Shown: one piece after another, positions 17,017 through 26,168 of the stretch | Layout: every line of letters begins with the position of its first letter | Position numbering within the stretch: position 1 is the first letter of the stretch | From: Pseudooceanicola antarcticus | Lineage (GTDB): Bacteria > Pseudomonadota > Alphaproteobacteria > Rhodobacterales > Rhodobacteraceae | Assembly: GCF_900215355.1 (NCBI RefSeq) | Contig: NZ_OBEA01000001.1 | Coordinates: 124,001-188,000, forward strand | DNA: 64,000 nt | Reading direction: 5' to 3' | The notes under the pieces: model-generated | The model's database searches: none | What the model was told of the DNA's origin: nothing | The model's input: the letters and a program-made list of their open reading frames with translations, nothing else | Program-made: the position numbers and the translations under genes

Positions 17017-17939
17017 GCATAAGCTTCAAGGGTCGCGTCGCAATCGTGACCGGCGCGGGCGTCGGGCTGGGCCGCAGCCATGCGCTTGGCCTGGCCGCAC
17101 GCGGCGCGAAGGTCGTGGTCAACGACCTCGGGACGGCGACCGACGGCACCGGCGCGAGTTCGGCCCAGGCGCAAGCCGTGGTCGAGGAAATCCGCGCGGC
17201 AGGGGGCGAGGCCATGGCCCATGGCGCCAATGTCACCGACGCCGCGCAGGTCCAGGACATGGTCGACCAGGCGATCTCGACCTGGGGCAAGGTGGATATC
17301 CTCGTCTGCAACGCGGGCATCCTGCGGGACAAGACCTTCGCCAAGATGACGCTCGACGACTTCTCATCGGTCGTCGATGTGCACCTGATGGGCTCCGTGG
17401 TGCCGACCAAGGCGCTCTGGGAGCATTTCCGTGCGCAAGAGTATGGTCGCATCGTCTACACGACCTCCGCCTCCGGCCTCTACGGCAACTTCGGGCAAAG
17501 CAACTACGGTGCAGCGAAGGCTGCCCTGCTCGGCCTGATGAATGTCCTCTGCCAGGAGGGCGCCAAGTACGATATCCGCGCCAACCTGCTGGCTCCGACC
17601 GCCGCGACCCGGATGACCGAAGGCCTTCTGCCGCAACAGGTTCTGGACCTCCTGCGCCCCGAAACCATCACCCCCGGCCTGCTCACGCTGCTGCACGAGG
17701 ATGCGCCCTCGCGGATGGTTCTCGGCGCCGGAGGAGGCTGCTTCACCGAAACCCGGATCTACGAAACCGAGGGCCAGGCCTTCGCGGACGCGGACCTCGA
17801 CCCCGACACCATCTGGAGCCGTATGGATCAGATCCGCAGCGAAGCGGGTCAGCAGGTCATGCCCGGCGCCTTCGCCCAGACCCGCAAGTACGCCAGCAAA
17901 GCCGCCGCGCTGCGCGGCATCGACCTCGAAAAGAAATGA
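17013..17939 (+). CDS. (R)-3-hydroxyacyl-CoA dehydrogenase-like SDR
   Basis: This 308-residue SDR closely follows the dehydrogenase domain of the peroxisomal multifunctional enzyme type 2 (HSD17B4). GRVAIVTGAGVGLGRSHALG opens the Rossmann fold, VVNDLG follows, NAGILRDKTFAKM lies near 92, and YGAAK near 166 carries the catalytic Tyr/Lys. That family oxidises (R)-3-hydroxyacyl-CoA to 3-ketoacyl-CoA, matching the product of the MaoC hydratase just upstream, with which it overlaps by four bases. The C-terminal extension past residue 250 is also family-typical. Confidence 0.88.
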   Translation: MSISFKGRVAIVTGAGVGLGRSHALGLAARGAKVVVNDLGTATDGTGASSAQAQAVVEEIRAAGGEAMAHGANVTDAAQVQDMVDQAISTWGKVDILVCNAGILRDKTFAKMTLDDFSSVVDVHLMGSVVPTKALWEHFRAQEYGRIVYTTSASGLYGNFGQSNYGAAKAALLGLMNVLCQEGAKYDIRANLLAPTAATRMTEGLLPQQVLDLLRPETITPGLLTLLHEDAPSRMVLGAGGGCFTETRIYETEGQAFADADLDPDTIWSRMDQIRSEAGQQVMPGAFAQTRKYASKAAALRGIDLEKK

Positions 17940-17960
17940 ATTTCCCGGAAGGATTTCCTA

Positions 17961-19163
17961 ATGCGTGACGCAGTCATCGTCTCTACCGCCCGCACCCCCA
18001 TCGGCAAGGCCTTTCGCGGTGCCTTCAACAATACCCAGGCACAGGCCCTGATCGGCCATGCGGTGCAGCATGCGGTCTCGCGCGCTGGCCTCGATGGCTC
18101 CGAGATCCAGGATTGCGTGATCGGGACTGCCCTGCAGCAGGGCTCGACCGGCGGCAATATCGGGCGCCAGGCTGCCATCCGTGCCGGCCTGCCGACCAAT
18201 GTGGCCGGCATGTCGCTGGACCGCCAATGCGCCTCGGGCATGATGGCCATCGCAACTGCCGCCAAGCAGATCACGCAGGACGGCATGCAGATCGCCATCG
18301 GTGGCGGCGTTGAGTCCATCTCTCTGGTACAGAACCAGAATATGCGCACCGACCGGGCCCGAGATCCCTGGATCCAGGAGCATCGCCCCGACCTCTACAT
18401 GTCCATGCTGGAAACCGCCGAGATCGTCGCCGAGCGCTATGGCGTCACCCGCGAAGACCAGGATGCCTATGCGCTCCGCAGCCAGCAGCGCACCGCCGCC
18501 GCGCAGGAGGCGGGCAAGTTCGACGACGAGATCGTGCCGATCACCGCCACCATGGGCGTCATGGACAAGGAGACCAAGGAGGTCTCTTTCCACGAGGTGA
18601 CCCTGGCCAAGGATGAAGGCAATCGCCCCTCGACCACGCTTGAGGGGCTGAACAGCCTGGCCCCGGTCTTCAAGGAAGGCCAGCAGGTCAAGGAAGGTAA
18701 ATACATCACCGCAGGGAATGCCTCTCAGCTGTCGGACGGGGCCTCTGCCTCGGTCCTGATGGAGGCCAAGGAGGCCGAGAAGCGCGGGCTGCAACCGCTG
18801 GGCCGCTATGTCGGCGTCATGGCCGCCGGGCTCGACCCCGACGAGATGGGCATCGGCCCGATCTACGCGGTGCCGAAGCTGCTGGAAGCCCATGGCCTGA
18901 AGATGGATGACATTGGCCTGTGGGAGCTGAACGAAGCCTTCGCCTGCCAGGTTCTGCATTCGGCCCGCGTTCTGGGCATCCCCGAGGAGATCCTGAACGT
19001 CAACGGCGGCGCGATCTCCGTCGGCCACCCCTATGGCATGTCCGGTGCCCGCATGGTTGGCCACGCGCTGATCGAGGGCAAGCGTCGCGGCGCCCGCTAC
19101 GTCGTCTGCACCATGTGCGTCGGCGGCGGCATGGGTGCGGCCGGTCTCTTCGAGGTGCTCTGA
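17961..19163 (+). CDS. Thiolase family protein (acetyl-CoA acyltransferase)
   Basis: This 400-residue thiolase cleaves 3-ketoacyl-CoA with CoA to release acetyl- or propionyl-CoA. The nucleophilic cysteine is C90 in [10 protein letters not shown], the catalytic histidine lies in [11 protein letters not shown] near 356, and the second cysteine is in [13 protein letters not shown] near 386. All are intact. It follows the dehydrogenase by 21 bases and completes a full beta-oxidation turn within the operon. Confidence 0.93.
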   Translation: MRDAVIVSTARTPIGKAFRGAFNNTQAQALIGHAVQHAVSRAGLDGSEIQDCVIGTALQQGSTGGNIGRQAAIRAGLPTNVAGMSLDRQCASGMMAIATAAKQITQDGMQIAIGGGVESISLVQNQNMRTDRARDPWIQEHRPDLYMSMLETAEIVAERYGVTREDQDAYALRSQQRTAAAQEAGKFDDEIVPITATMGVMDKETKEVSFHEVTLAKDEGNRPSTTLEGLNSLAPVFKEGQQVKEGKYITAGNASQLSDGASASVLMEAKEAEKRGLQPLGRYVGVMAAGLDPDEMGIGPIYAVPKLLEAHGLKMDDIGLWELNEAFACQVLHSARVLGIPEEILNVNGGAISVGHPYGMSGARMVGHALIEGKRRGARYVVCTMCVGGGMGAAGLFEVL

Positions 19164-19169
19164 GCAAGA

Positions 19170-19832
19170 ATGGGCACGCTTTATCTCATCCGCCACGGGC
19201 AGGCCTCCTTCGGGGCCGCCGACTACGATGTCCTCTCGGAGACCGGCCATGCGCAGGCGAATGCCCTGGGCCGCTGGTTCGCGGCGCAGGGCATCGCTCC
19301 GGATCGGCTGGCCCATGGCGGGCTGCGCAGACAGCGCGAGACACTGGAGTCCATACTAAAAGGTATGGGCTCCGGCGGAGAGCCGGACAGTCACCCCGGC
19401 CTCAGCGAGTTCGACTTCAAGGCGCTGCTCGATGCGCGCTTCGCCGAGGCGCCTGCACCCCAGGGCCTGCACGACGACCGGCGCAGCCATTTCCGCACCC
19501 TGCGCGACACGGTGCTGATGTGGCAGCGCGGAGAGATCCTGAACCCGCCGGAGACCTGGGAGAGTTTCACCAGCCGCGTCGAAGCGGCCCGCGCGCACCT
19601 CATGCGCGAGGGTGCCGAGACGGTCTTCGCCGTCTCGTCCGGCGGGGCGATCAGCCAGATGATCGCCGCCACGCTCGGCGCCCCCGGACAGGCCCAGATC
19701 GAGCTGCAGTTGCAGACCCGGAACTGCGCTGTCGCCCGCTTCGTCTTCGGGCGAAACCGCCACTTCCTGAACGGCTTCAACGAGACGCCCTTCCTGACTT
19801 CGCCCGACGATCCGCTGCTCACCTATTCCTGA
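19170..19832 (+). CDS. Histidine phosphatase family protein
   Basis: This 220-residue protein of the phosphoglycerate mutase/acid phosphatase superfamily has the phosphohistidine motif LIRHGQASF at residues 5-13. The second-half general acid and histidine are less clear, though FAVSSGGAISQM near 154 stands in for the usual SHGG, so the second catalytic histidine may be a serine. It sits between thiolase and an APH-type kinase with gaps of under 10 bases. It may dephosphorylate an intermediate made by the kinase, or have lost activity. Confidence 0.82.
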   Translation: MGTLYLIRHGQASFGAADYDVLSETGHAQANALGRWFAAQGIAPDRLAHGGLRRQRETLESILKGMGSGGEPDSHPGLSEFDFKALLDARFAEAPAPQGLHDDRRSHFRTLRDTVLMWQRGEILNPPETWESFTSRVEAARAHLMREGAETVFAVSSGGAISQMIAATLGAPGQAQIELQLQTRNCAVARFVFGRNRHFLNGFNETPFLTSPDDPLLTYS

Positions 19833-19841
19833 GAGGCCGCC

Positions 19842-20873
19842 ATGACCAGTGACACCCAGACCCTCGATCTGCATGCCGTGGAGCGCTGGCTGAAGGACAA
19901 GCTTCCGGGCTTCCAGGGCCCTGTCACCGCAGAGAAATTCAACGTCGGGCAGTCCAACCCGACCTTCCGGCTGACCACGCCGTCGCACCGCTACGTGCTG
20001 CGCCGCAAGCCGCCGGGGGTGCTCTTGAAATCCGCCCATGCGGTGGACCGCGAATTCCGCGTGCAGAAGGCCCTGCTGGGCACCGATGTGCCGGTGGCCA
20101 AGGTCCACGTGCTCTGCGAGGACCCCGCGGTGATCGGCTCGGAATTCTATGTCATGGACGAGGTCGAGGGGCGGCATTTCAACCTGCCCGACCTGCCGGA
20201 GCTGGAGCGCGAGGCGCGGCGACCGATCCAGCAGGAGATGTCCCGCGTGCTGGCCGCGATCCATGGCGTCGACCTGGCCGCGACGGGGCTTGCGGACTAC
20301 GGCCCCGAGGGCAACTACTACCGGCGCCAGATCGACCGCTGGACCAAGCAGTACCGCGCCGCCGAGACCGAGACCCGCCCCGAGATGGACGCCCTGATGG
20401 ACTGGCTCGACCACAACATCCCCGCGGACGACGGATTACGTACGCTGGCGCATGGAGACTACCGGATCGACAACATGCTCTTCGAGAAGGACAGCCCCCG
20501 CATCGCCGCGGTGCTGGACTGGGAGCTCTCGACCACCGGGCATCCATATGCCGACGTCGCCGCGGTGATCATGCAATGGTCGATGCCGGCGGGTCCCGAC
20601 GGGCGCGGGCTGAAGGGGGTCGACCGGCAGGCGCAGGGGCTGATGGAGGACGAGGAATTCATCGCCGACTATTGCGCCCGCGCCGGGCTGCCCGGCATCG
20701 AGGGCTTCGGCTTCTACCTGGCCTTCACCTTCTTCCGCATGGCTGGCATCATCCAGGGCGTCTACAAGCGCGCGCTCGATGGCAATGCCTCGAACCCGGA
20801 ACGCGGTCGGCAGATGGGGGCGCTGGTGCCCCGCTTTGCCCGCGCCGGACTGGACGCCGCACATACTGTCTGA
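19842..20873 (+). CDS. APH-family phosphotransferase, ACAD10/11 kinase-like
   Basis: This 343-residue kinase-like protein is of the aminoglycoside phosphotransferase/choline kinase fold. The N-lobe opens with NVGQSNPTFRLTT (near 29-41); YVLRRKPPG near 46-54 carries the ATP-binding lysine; HGDYRIDNM near 204-212 is the catalytic Brenner motif; DWELSTTGHPYADVA near 226 is the metal-binding DFG equivalent. This is the subgroup fused to a dehydrogenase in mammalian ACAD10/11 and represented by LvaA in levulinate catabolism, where it phosphorylates 4-hydroxyacyl-CoA. All catalytic residues are present. Its place in a beta-oxidation operon supports a hydroxyacyl-CoA kinase role, which is inference. 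Confidence 0.87.
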   Translation: MTSDTQTLDLHAVERWLKDKLPGFQGPVTAEKFNVGQSNPTFRLTTPSHRYVLRRKPPGVLLKSAHAVDREFRVQKALLGTDVPVAKVHVLCEDPAVIGSEFYVMDEVEGRHFNLPDLPELEREARRPIQQEMSRVLAAIHGVDLAATGLADYGPEGNYYRRQIDRWTKQYRAAETETRPEMDALMDWLDHNIPADDGLRTLAHGDYRIDNMLFEKDSPRIAAVLDWELSTTGHPYADVAAVIMQWSMPAGPDGRGLKGVDRQAQGLMEDEEFIADYCARAGLPGIEGFGFYLAFTFFRMAGIIQGVYKRALDGNASNPERGRQMGALVPRFARAGLDAAHTV

Positions 20874-20881
20874 GAGGCCCG

Positions 20882-21283
20882 ATGGACCCGAACCTGGTCG
20901 AAGACCCCTATCCGCTGCAATCCCACCTGGGCTTCCGGATAACCGAGTGGCGCGAGAACTACGCCCGTTTCGAGCTGCCGATGGAAGAATTTCTGATGAA
21001 CCGCTACGGCATCCTGCACGGCGGGGTGCATTCGATGATGTGCGACACTGCCATGGGCTTCGCAGGCTGCTACACCGGCGACCCCGAGGCGCGCAACCTG
21101 GCGATGACCCTGAACCTCAGCGTGAATTTCCTGGCCCAGACAAGGGGCAAGCTGCTGATCGCGGAAGGGTTCCGCACCGGCGGCGGCGCGAAAACCTTCT
21201 TTGCCGAGGCGAAGATCAGCGACGAGACCGGCGTGCTGGCCGCAACCGGAACGGGGGTCTTCCGCCTCCGGCAGGGGGGCTGA
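20882..21283 (+). CDS. PaaI-type acyl-CoA thioesterase
   Basis: This 133-residue hot-dog thioesterase hydrolyses acyl-CoA and probably releases CoA from stalled intermediates. NRYGILHGGVHSMMCDTAMG near 40-59 holds the HGG motif and catalytic Asp of the PaaI family; LNLSVNFLAQTRGKLLIAEG follows the second strand pattern. The ATG at 20882 lies eight bases after the kinase stop. It is the last gene of the operon, followed by an interspersed hairpin repeat that may terminate transcription. Confidence 0.88.
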   Translation: MDPNLVEDPYPLQSHLGFRITEWRENYARFELPMEEFLMNRYGILHGGVHSMMCDTAMGFAGCYTGDPEARNLAMTLNLSVNFLAQTRGKLLIAEGFRTGGGAKTFFAEAKISDETGVLAATGTGVFRLRQGG

Positions 21284-21310
21284 TTTCGGCCTCGCGGCCG
21301 AAGCCTCCGG

Positions 21311-21416
21311 CGGCAGTATTTCGGGCCGTCGGATGGGGAAAGAGCCTCTTCCATCCATCCGATGGCTGAAAATACTGCGGGGGAGTCCGCCTTGGCGGAC
21401 GGGGGCAGAGCCCCCT
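21311..21416. repeat. Interspersed hairpin repeat, copy 2
   Basis: A first tail, GCAGTATTTCGGGCCGTCGG (21313 onward), is followed about 20 bases later by an inverted full unit. The inverted unit carries CCATCCGATGGCTGAAAATA near 21355, then the hairpin GTCCGCC/GGCGGAC, then GGGGGCAGAGCCCCC ending near 21416. It lies at the convergent junction of the thioesterase and the FAD oxidoreductase. Confidence 0.75.
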
Positions 21417-21424
21417 CCCCTGTC

Positions 21425-22459
21425 TCAGAAAAGCGCCTCGGCCCGGAACCCTTCCGGGATCGCGTCGTGGCCTTCCAGCACCAGATCCGCCATCACCTGG
21501 CCGACCTTCGGCCCCATGCCGAAACCGATCTTGAAGCCGCCGTTGGCGATGAAATGGCCGGGGCGCTCGGGCCAGGGGCCCAGCATCGGGGCGCGGCTGC
21601 GGGCGCGGGGGCGCAACCCGGCCCAGCGTTCGATCACCTCGGCCCCCTGCAGCACCAGCACGGCGGCACGGGCGGCGGCGATGACCTCGTCGAGCTGCGC
21701 ATCGGTGCCCAGCCCCTCGAACTCGCGCTCTGAGGTCGAGCCGATGGCCACCGTCCCATCCGCATGGGGCACCACGTGGACGCCGCCGGCGAAGATCTGC
21801 GGCACCTGGCCCGCAGTGTGGCGCAACACCGCCGCCTGGCCTTTCACCGGCACGCCGATCTGGCGGCCGGCCATCGCGCTCATCTCTTCCAGACCGGCGG
21901 CGCCGGTGGCCCAGATGACGGACCCTGCATCAGGCGCCTCCCCGACGATCCGGGCACCCCGCGCACGACAGGCCGCCGCCAGCGCCTCGCAGGCCTGGCG
22001 GGGATGCATGCGGGCGGTCAGCGTGTCGTGAACCAGGTAGCCCGAGGGGCTGACGGGCTCCCACGGGGTGCCGGTCGCCGCGATCACCTGCCAGCTGGCG
22101 TGCCCCTGCCAGAGCTCCGCGGCCGTGGCCTCCCGGCCTCGGGCCAGCTCGACGGCGCGGTCATCTGCGAGGGGTTGCAGACGGCCCGAGCGGGCGTAGC
22201 CCGGCGAGAGGCCCGAGACCTCCTGCACCTCGGTCCAGAACTCCTCGGCCATCAGCAGGCTGTCCAGCTGGAAGGCCTTCTTGTCGTTCCAGTTCTCGGG
22301 AACATGGGGCGCCAGCGCGCCGACGACGCCGCCGGAACTGCCCGCCCCCACGCCGTGGGGGTCGACGATGGTCACCCGCGCGCCGCGTTGCAGGCAGGCC
22401 CAGGCGCAGCTCAGACCGAAGATCCCCGCGCCGCGTATCGTGACCTCTGTGCTTGCCAT
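21425..22459 (-). CDS. FAD-dependent oxidoreductase, MnmC C-domain/DAO-like
   Basis: This 344-residue D-amino-acid-oxidase-fold protein has an N-terminal dinucleotide motif GAGIFGLSCAWACLQRGA at residues 11-28 and the DAO C-terminal motif RWAGLRPRARSRAPMLG near 283, with HFIANGGFKIGFGMGP near 307. It lies 43 bases from and divergent to mnmD. In E. coli these two activities are fused in MnmC, so the likely role is oxidative removal of the carboxymethyl group from cmnm5U34 in tRNA. A glycine/amino acid oxidase is the alternative. Confidence 0.75.
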   Translation of the reverse strand: MASTEVTIRGAGIFGLSCAWACLQRGARVTIVDPHGVGAGSSGGVVGALAPHVPENWNDKKAFQLDSLLMAEEFWTEVQEVSGLSPGYARSGRLQPLADDRAVELARGREATAAELWQGHASWQVIAATGTPWEPVSPSGYLVHDTLTARMHPRQACEALAAACRARGARIVGEAPDAGSVIWATGAAGLEEMSAMAGRQIGVPVKGQAAVLRHTAGQVPQIFAGGVHVVPHADGTVAIGSTSEREFEGLGTDAQLDEVIAAARAAVLVLQGAEVIERWAGLRPRARSRAPMLGPWPERPGHFIANGGFKIGFGMGPKVGQVMADLVLEGHDAIPEGFRAEALF

Positions 22460-22502
22460 TCCCGTGCCCTCACCTCATCTTCGCGCCGAACTCCTAGAGG
22501 AT

Positions 22503-23189
22503 ATGACGATGCAGGGCCAGCAGCCTGAAAAGTCGCAGCCTGAGCTTGCGTGGAAAGAGGGCGATGTCCCCGTGGCCACCCGTTTCGACGACCCCTATTT
22601 CAGCCTCGGCAACGGGCTGGCCGAGACCCACCATGTCTTCCTGGCCGGCAATGACCTGCCCGCGCGCTTCCGCGATGGCTTCCATATCGCCGAGCTGGGC
22701 TTCGGCACCGGGCTGAACCTGCTGGCGGCCTGGAAGCTCTGGCGCGAGACCGGGCAGGCGGGCACCCTGCGTTTCACCACCTTCGAGGCCTACCCCATGG
22801 CCCCCGCCGACATGGCCCGCGCCCAGGCCGCCTTCCCCGAGATCGCCGCAGAGGCCGCCCTCATGGCGCCGCACCTGGGCGACGAGGCCTTCGATCTGCC
22901 GGGCCTGAGCTTCCGCATGATCACGGGCGATGCGCGCCAGACCCTGCCCGCATGGGCCGCGCAGACGGATGCCTGGTTCCTCGACGGCTTCTCGCCCGCC
23001 AAGAACCCCGAGCTCTGGGGAGAGGCGCTGATGCAGGCGGTGCATGATCACACCGCGACGGGCGGCACGGCCGCGACCTACACGGCGGCGGGGCATGTGC
23101 GTCGCGGGCTCGAGGCGGCAGGCTTTGACGTTTCCCGCGAGCCGGGATACGGGCGCAAGAGACATATGACGAAAGCCCGGCGCAGATGA
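22503..23189 (+). CDS. mnmD: tRNA 5-(aminomethyl)-2-thiouridine-methyltransferase MnmD
   Basis: This 228-residue SAM-dependent methyltransferase is of the MnmC N-terminal type (DUF752). The SAM loop IAELGFGTGLNLLAAW lies near residues 62-77 and the catalytic DAWFLDGFSPAKNPELW near 156-172. It methylates nm5(s2)U34 to mnm5(s2)U34 in tRNA. The start at 22503 was chosen because the open frame further upstream runs back over the divergent oxidoreductase gene. It overlaps the transporter start by four bases. Confidence 0.87.
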   Translation: MTMQGQQPEKSQPELAWKEGDVPVATRFDDPYFSLGNGLAETHHVFLAGNDLPARFRDGFHIAELGFGTGLNLLAAWKLWRETGQAGTLRFTTFEAYPMAPADMARAQAAFPEIAAEAALMAPHLGDEAFDLPGLSFRMITGDARQTLPAWAAQTDAWFLDGFSPAKNPELWGEALMQAVHDHTATGGTAATYTAAGHVRRGLEAAGFDVSREPGYGRKRHMTKARRR

Positions 23190-24052
23190 CCGAACAGAAT
23201 ACCCGGCGCGGCATCGCGCTGATGATCTTCACCACCTTCGTGTTCGCCTGCCAGGACGCGCTCTCGCGCCATCTGGCGGGAACGTACAACGTCTGGATGG
23301 TGGTGATGATCCGCTACTGGTTCTTCGCCGCCTTCGTGCTGATGGTGGCCAGCCGCCGCCCCGGGGGCATCCGGGCCAGCGCGAAGACCAGCCAGCCCAT
23401 CCTGCAAAGCTTCCGGGGCGCCCTGCTGGCGCTCGAGGTCTGCGTCATGGTGCTGGGCTTCACCTACCTCGGCATCATCGAGAGCCAGGCCATCTTCATC
23501 GCCTACCCGCTGATCATCGCCGCCCTCTCGGGCCCGGTGCTGGGCGAGAAGGTCGGCTGGCGGCGCTGGAGCGCCATCGGCGTCGGCTTCGTGGGGGTCA
23601 TGGTGATCCTGCAGCCGGGGGTCGGCGTCTTCGCCCCCGCCGCGATCCTGCCGCTGGTCTCGGCGCTGATGTTCGCGGGCTACGGGCTGGCCAACCGCTA
23701 CGTGGCGCGCAAGGACAGCGCCGCCACCTCGTTCTTCTGGACCGGCACCGTCGGGGCCGTGGTGATGACCGCGATCGGCGTCTGGTTCTGGGAGCCGATG
23801 ATCGCCTCCGACTGGGCCTGGATGTGCCTGCTCTGCGCCACCGGCGTGCTGGGCCATTTCACCCTGATCAAGGCCTACGAGCTGGCCGAGGCCTCGGCCG
23901 TGCAGCCCTTCGCCTATTTCCAGCTGGCCTTCGGCGCCATGGTCGCCATCCCGATCTTCGGAGAGACCATCCGCCTGAACGTCGCCGCCGGCGCCGCGCT
24001 GATCATCGCCGCGGGCCTATTCACCTTCTGGCGCGAGCGGCATCAGCGTTGA
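23186..24052 (+). CDS. EamA/DMT family transporter
   Basis: This is a 288-residue inner-membrane protein with about ten hydrophobic segments in two five-helix EamA repeats. The N-terminal repeat begins GIALMIFTTFVFACQDALSR and the second near 150. PVLGEKVGWRRWSAIGVGFVG near 115-135 is the usual loop motif closing the first repeat. The family exports metabolites; the substrate is unknown. It is translationally coupled to mnmD (ATGA), and its last 36 bases overlap the convergent slt gene. Confidence 0.87.
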   Translation: MTEQNTRRGIALMIFTTFVFACQDALSRHLAGTYNVWMVVMIRYWFFAAFVLMVASRRPGGIRASAKTSQPILQSFRGALLALEVCVMVLGFTYLGIIESQAIFIAYPLIIAALSGPVLGEKVGWRRWSAIGVGFVGVMVILQPGVGVFAPAAILPLVSALMFAGYGLANRYVARKDSAATSFFWTGTVGAVVMTAIGVWFWEPMIASDWAWMCLLCATGVLGHFTLIKAYELAEASAVQPFAYFQLAFGAMVAIPIFGETIRLNVAAGAALIIAAGLFTFWRERHQR

Positions 24053-26023
24053 GCCCCGCAGCTCTTCGGTGAAGCTGACCGGCAGCGGTTCGCGGCCCAG
24101 CCGGGCGCGGTAGACGGGCAGGCTCTCGGCCACGCGCTGGACGTAGTTGCGGGTCTCACGGAAGGGGATCGCCTCGATCCAGTCGACGATATCGACGCTC
24201 GCGTCGCGCGGGTCCCCGTTGCGCTCGATCCAGGCACGGGCGCGATGCGGCCCGGCGTTGTAGCCCACCGACATCAGCGCGACATTGCCCGAGAACTCCT
24301 GCGCCAGCTCGGCCAGGTAGGCCGATCCGAGGGTCACGTTGTGGCGCCAGTCACGGGTCAGCATCTCCTGCTCGTGCTCGACCCCCAGCCCTTCGGCGAC
24401 ATTGATCGCGGTCTGCGGCATCAGCTGCATCAGCCCCGAGGCCCCGACCGGAGAGCGCACCACCGGGTCGAACTCGCTCTCGCGCCGGGCGATGGAAAGC
24501 GCCATCTCCATGGGCACGGGCAGGGCAAGATCGCTCATCGGATGCATGGGGAAATAGGCGCGCGGCAGGATCTGGTTGTTGTAGGCGGCCATCTTGCCCA
24601 GGCGGACCGACAAATGCGCCTCGCCACGGGCCTCCAGCAGCGCCGCGAGCTGCGCCTGTTCCGCCGTATCCAGACCTGCCGCGTAGTGCAGCAGGAACAT
24701 CTCGGCCAGGGTCGACTGGCCCGAGGCCTCGAGCAGCAGCGCAAGCCGGCGCAGCGGCGCGCCCTCCACCTCGGAGCCCTGCCAGGCCGGCTGCGGCCCC
24801 ATGGCCGCAAGCGATGGGTCGAAGGGCACCCCGGCCTTCTCGGCCGCCAGCATCCCGTAGTAGGTCGTCTGGTGCTCGGCCCCGGCCAGGTAGGCCGCCT
24901 GTGCGGCCTCGGCATTGCCGAGCGCCTCATGGGCGCGGCCCACCCAGTAGTGGCCCCGCGCCAGCGATATGGGCGTGCCCACCCCGTCACGCAGGGTCTG
25001 GAAATGGCCGAGGGCGGTTTCGGGATCGTCCAGAAGCCGCAGTGAGACATAGCCCGCCAGCCACTCCAGATCGGCAAAATTGGCCCCGCTGGTCAGCTGG
25101 TGATGGGCAGAGAGCTGATAGGCCAGCTTCGGGTCGCCGTCCCACATCTCCTCGCGCGCCCAGAGGCGGCGCTCACCGGCCCAGAGATCGCCCCGGCCCA
25201 GGCCTTCGGGGATCTCGCTCTGGCGCAGCAGGATCTGGCGGGCGTCCTCGTCGCGGTCGTCGTTCATCGCCGCGCGGAAACGGGCGTAGCTGAGCGCGGG
25301 ATCGCCGCGCAGCGCCTCGGGCAGCGCCGCGATCAGCGCCGTGGCTCCGTCTTCGCCTGCATAGGCCAGGCGACGCGCCTCCGAGAGCCGGGCGGCCTCG
25401 CCCGACATCAGCGCGGTCACCCGCTTCTGGTCATCCGCCGCGCCGGCCCAGAACATCGCCTCGGCGCGCTCTGCGTGATGGTCCGAGAGCAGCGCGGCGT
25501 GATCGGCCAGATAGGCCGCTTCCAGGCTCTCGCCCATGGGCATCCCGGTCCAGGCGCGCACCAGCTGCGCCTCGGCATCGGCCTGGCGTCCCTCGGCCAG
25601 CAGGGCGCGGGCATAGCGCAGCGCGCCCTCGGGGCTGCCGGGGGGCGAGCCGTCGAAGAAGGCCAGCACCTGGGCGTCGCTGGCGGCCTCGAAGGCGGGC
25701 TCGCTCTGGCGGCGCAGGGGGCCCAGGCCGGGCCAGGTGGGATGGGCCGCGAGGAACACCAGCACATCGGTGGCAGTACCCTCTCCGGCGCGCAGGCGCT
25801 GCCACTCGACAAGCTCGACCGCCAGCGGCCCGTCGCGGCGGGCAATGTCGCGCGCGCGCTCCCAGTCGCCCCGCGCCATGGCCGAAAAGGCCCAGGCCAG
25901 CGGCCGCGGCATGATCCGCGAGGGCGCCTCGGCACTGGTCTCGGCAGCCAGGGGCAGGCCCGAAACGGACATGGAAATCGCCATGAGAACGGCGAAAACC
26001 GGCGTAATTCGTCGCGCTATCAC
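24017..26023 (-). CDS. slt: Soluble lytic murein transglycosylase
   Basis: This 668-residue periplasmic enzyme cleaves peptidoglycan glycosidic bonds with formation of 1,6-anhydromuramic ends. A GTG start at 26023 gives a complete signal peptide ([20 protein letters not shown] then GLPLAA); an ATG at 25984 is the alternative but would remove the basic n-region. The long alpha-helical superhelix region fills residues 30-480. The SLT domain near 500-640 has the catalytic glutamate in [18 protein letters not shown], followed by [10 protein letters not shown] and [10 protein letters not shown]. It is divergent from dapA. Confidence 0.88.
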   Translation of the reverse strand: MIARRITPVFAVLMAISMSVSGLPLAAETSAEAPSRIMPRPLAWAFSAMARGDWERARDIARRDGPLAVELVEWQRLRAGEGTATDVLVFLAAHPTWPGLGPLRRQSEPAFEAASDAQVLAFFDGSPPGSPEGALRYARALLAEGRQADAEAQLVRAWTGMPMGESLEAAYLADHAALLSDHHAERAEAMFWAGAADDQKRVTALMSGEAARLSEARRLAYAGEDGATALIAALPEALRGDPALSYARFRAAMNDDRDEDARQILLRQSEIPEGLGRGDLWAGERRLWAREEMWDGDPKLAYQLSAHHQLTSGANFADLEWLAGYVSLRLLDDPETALGHFQTLRDGVGTPISLARGHYWVGRAHEALGNAEAAQAAYLAGAEHQTTYYGMLAAEKAGVPFDPSLAAMGPQPAWQGSEVEGAPLRRLALLLEASGQSTLAEMFLLHYAAGLDTAEQAQLAALLEARGEAHLSVRLGKMAAYNNQILPRAYFPMHPMSDLALPVPMEMALSIARRESEFDPVVRSPVGASGLMQLMPQTAINVAEGLGVEHEQEMLTRDWRHNVTLGSAYLAELAQEFSGNVALMSVGYNAGPHRARAWIERNGDPRDASVDIVDWIEAIPFRETRNYVQRVAESLPVYRARLGREPLPVSFTEELRGSTLMPLAPEGE

Positions 26024-26052
26024 TTGTTTTGGCCCCGTTCCAAGGATATTCG
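26024..26052 (+). promoter_or_regulatory. Possible dapA promoter
   Basis: TTGTTT at 26024-26029 and TATTCG at 26047-26052 are separated by 17 bases, about 115 bases before the dapA start. The elements are only partial matches. Confidence 0.3.
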
Positions 26053-26168
26053 ATCCCGACGATAATGCGCCGAGCCTGTGTCTCAACTCACATATCAGAC
26101 AGGACGGTATTTCCCACGGGTCCGTGCGGTTTTCCGCCGCCGCCCGCCACGATGAAAAGGAGCGTGTC

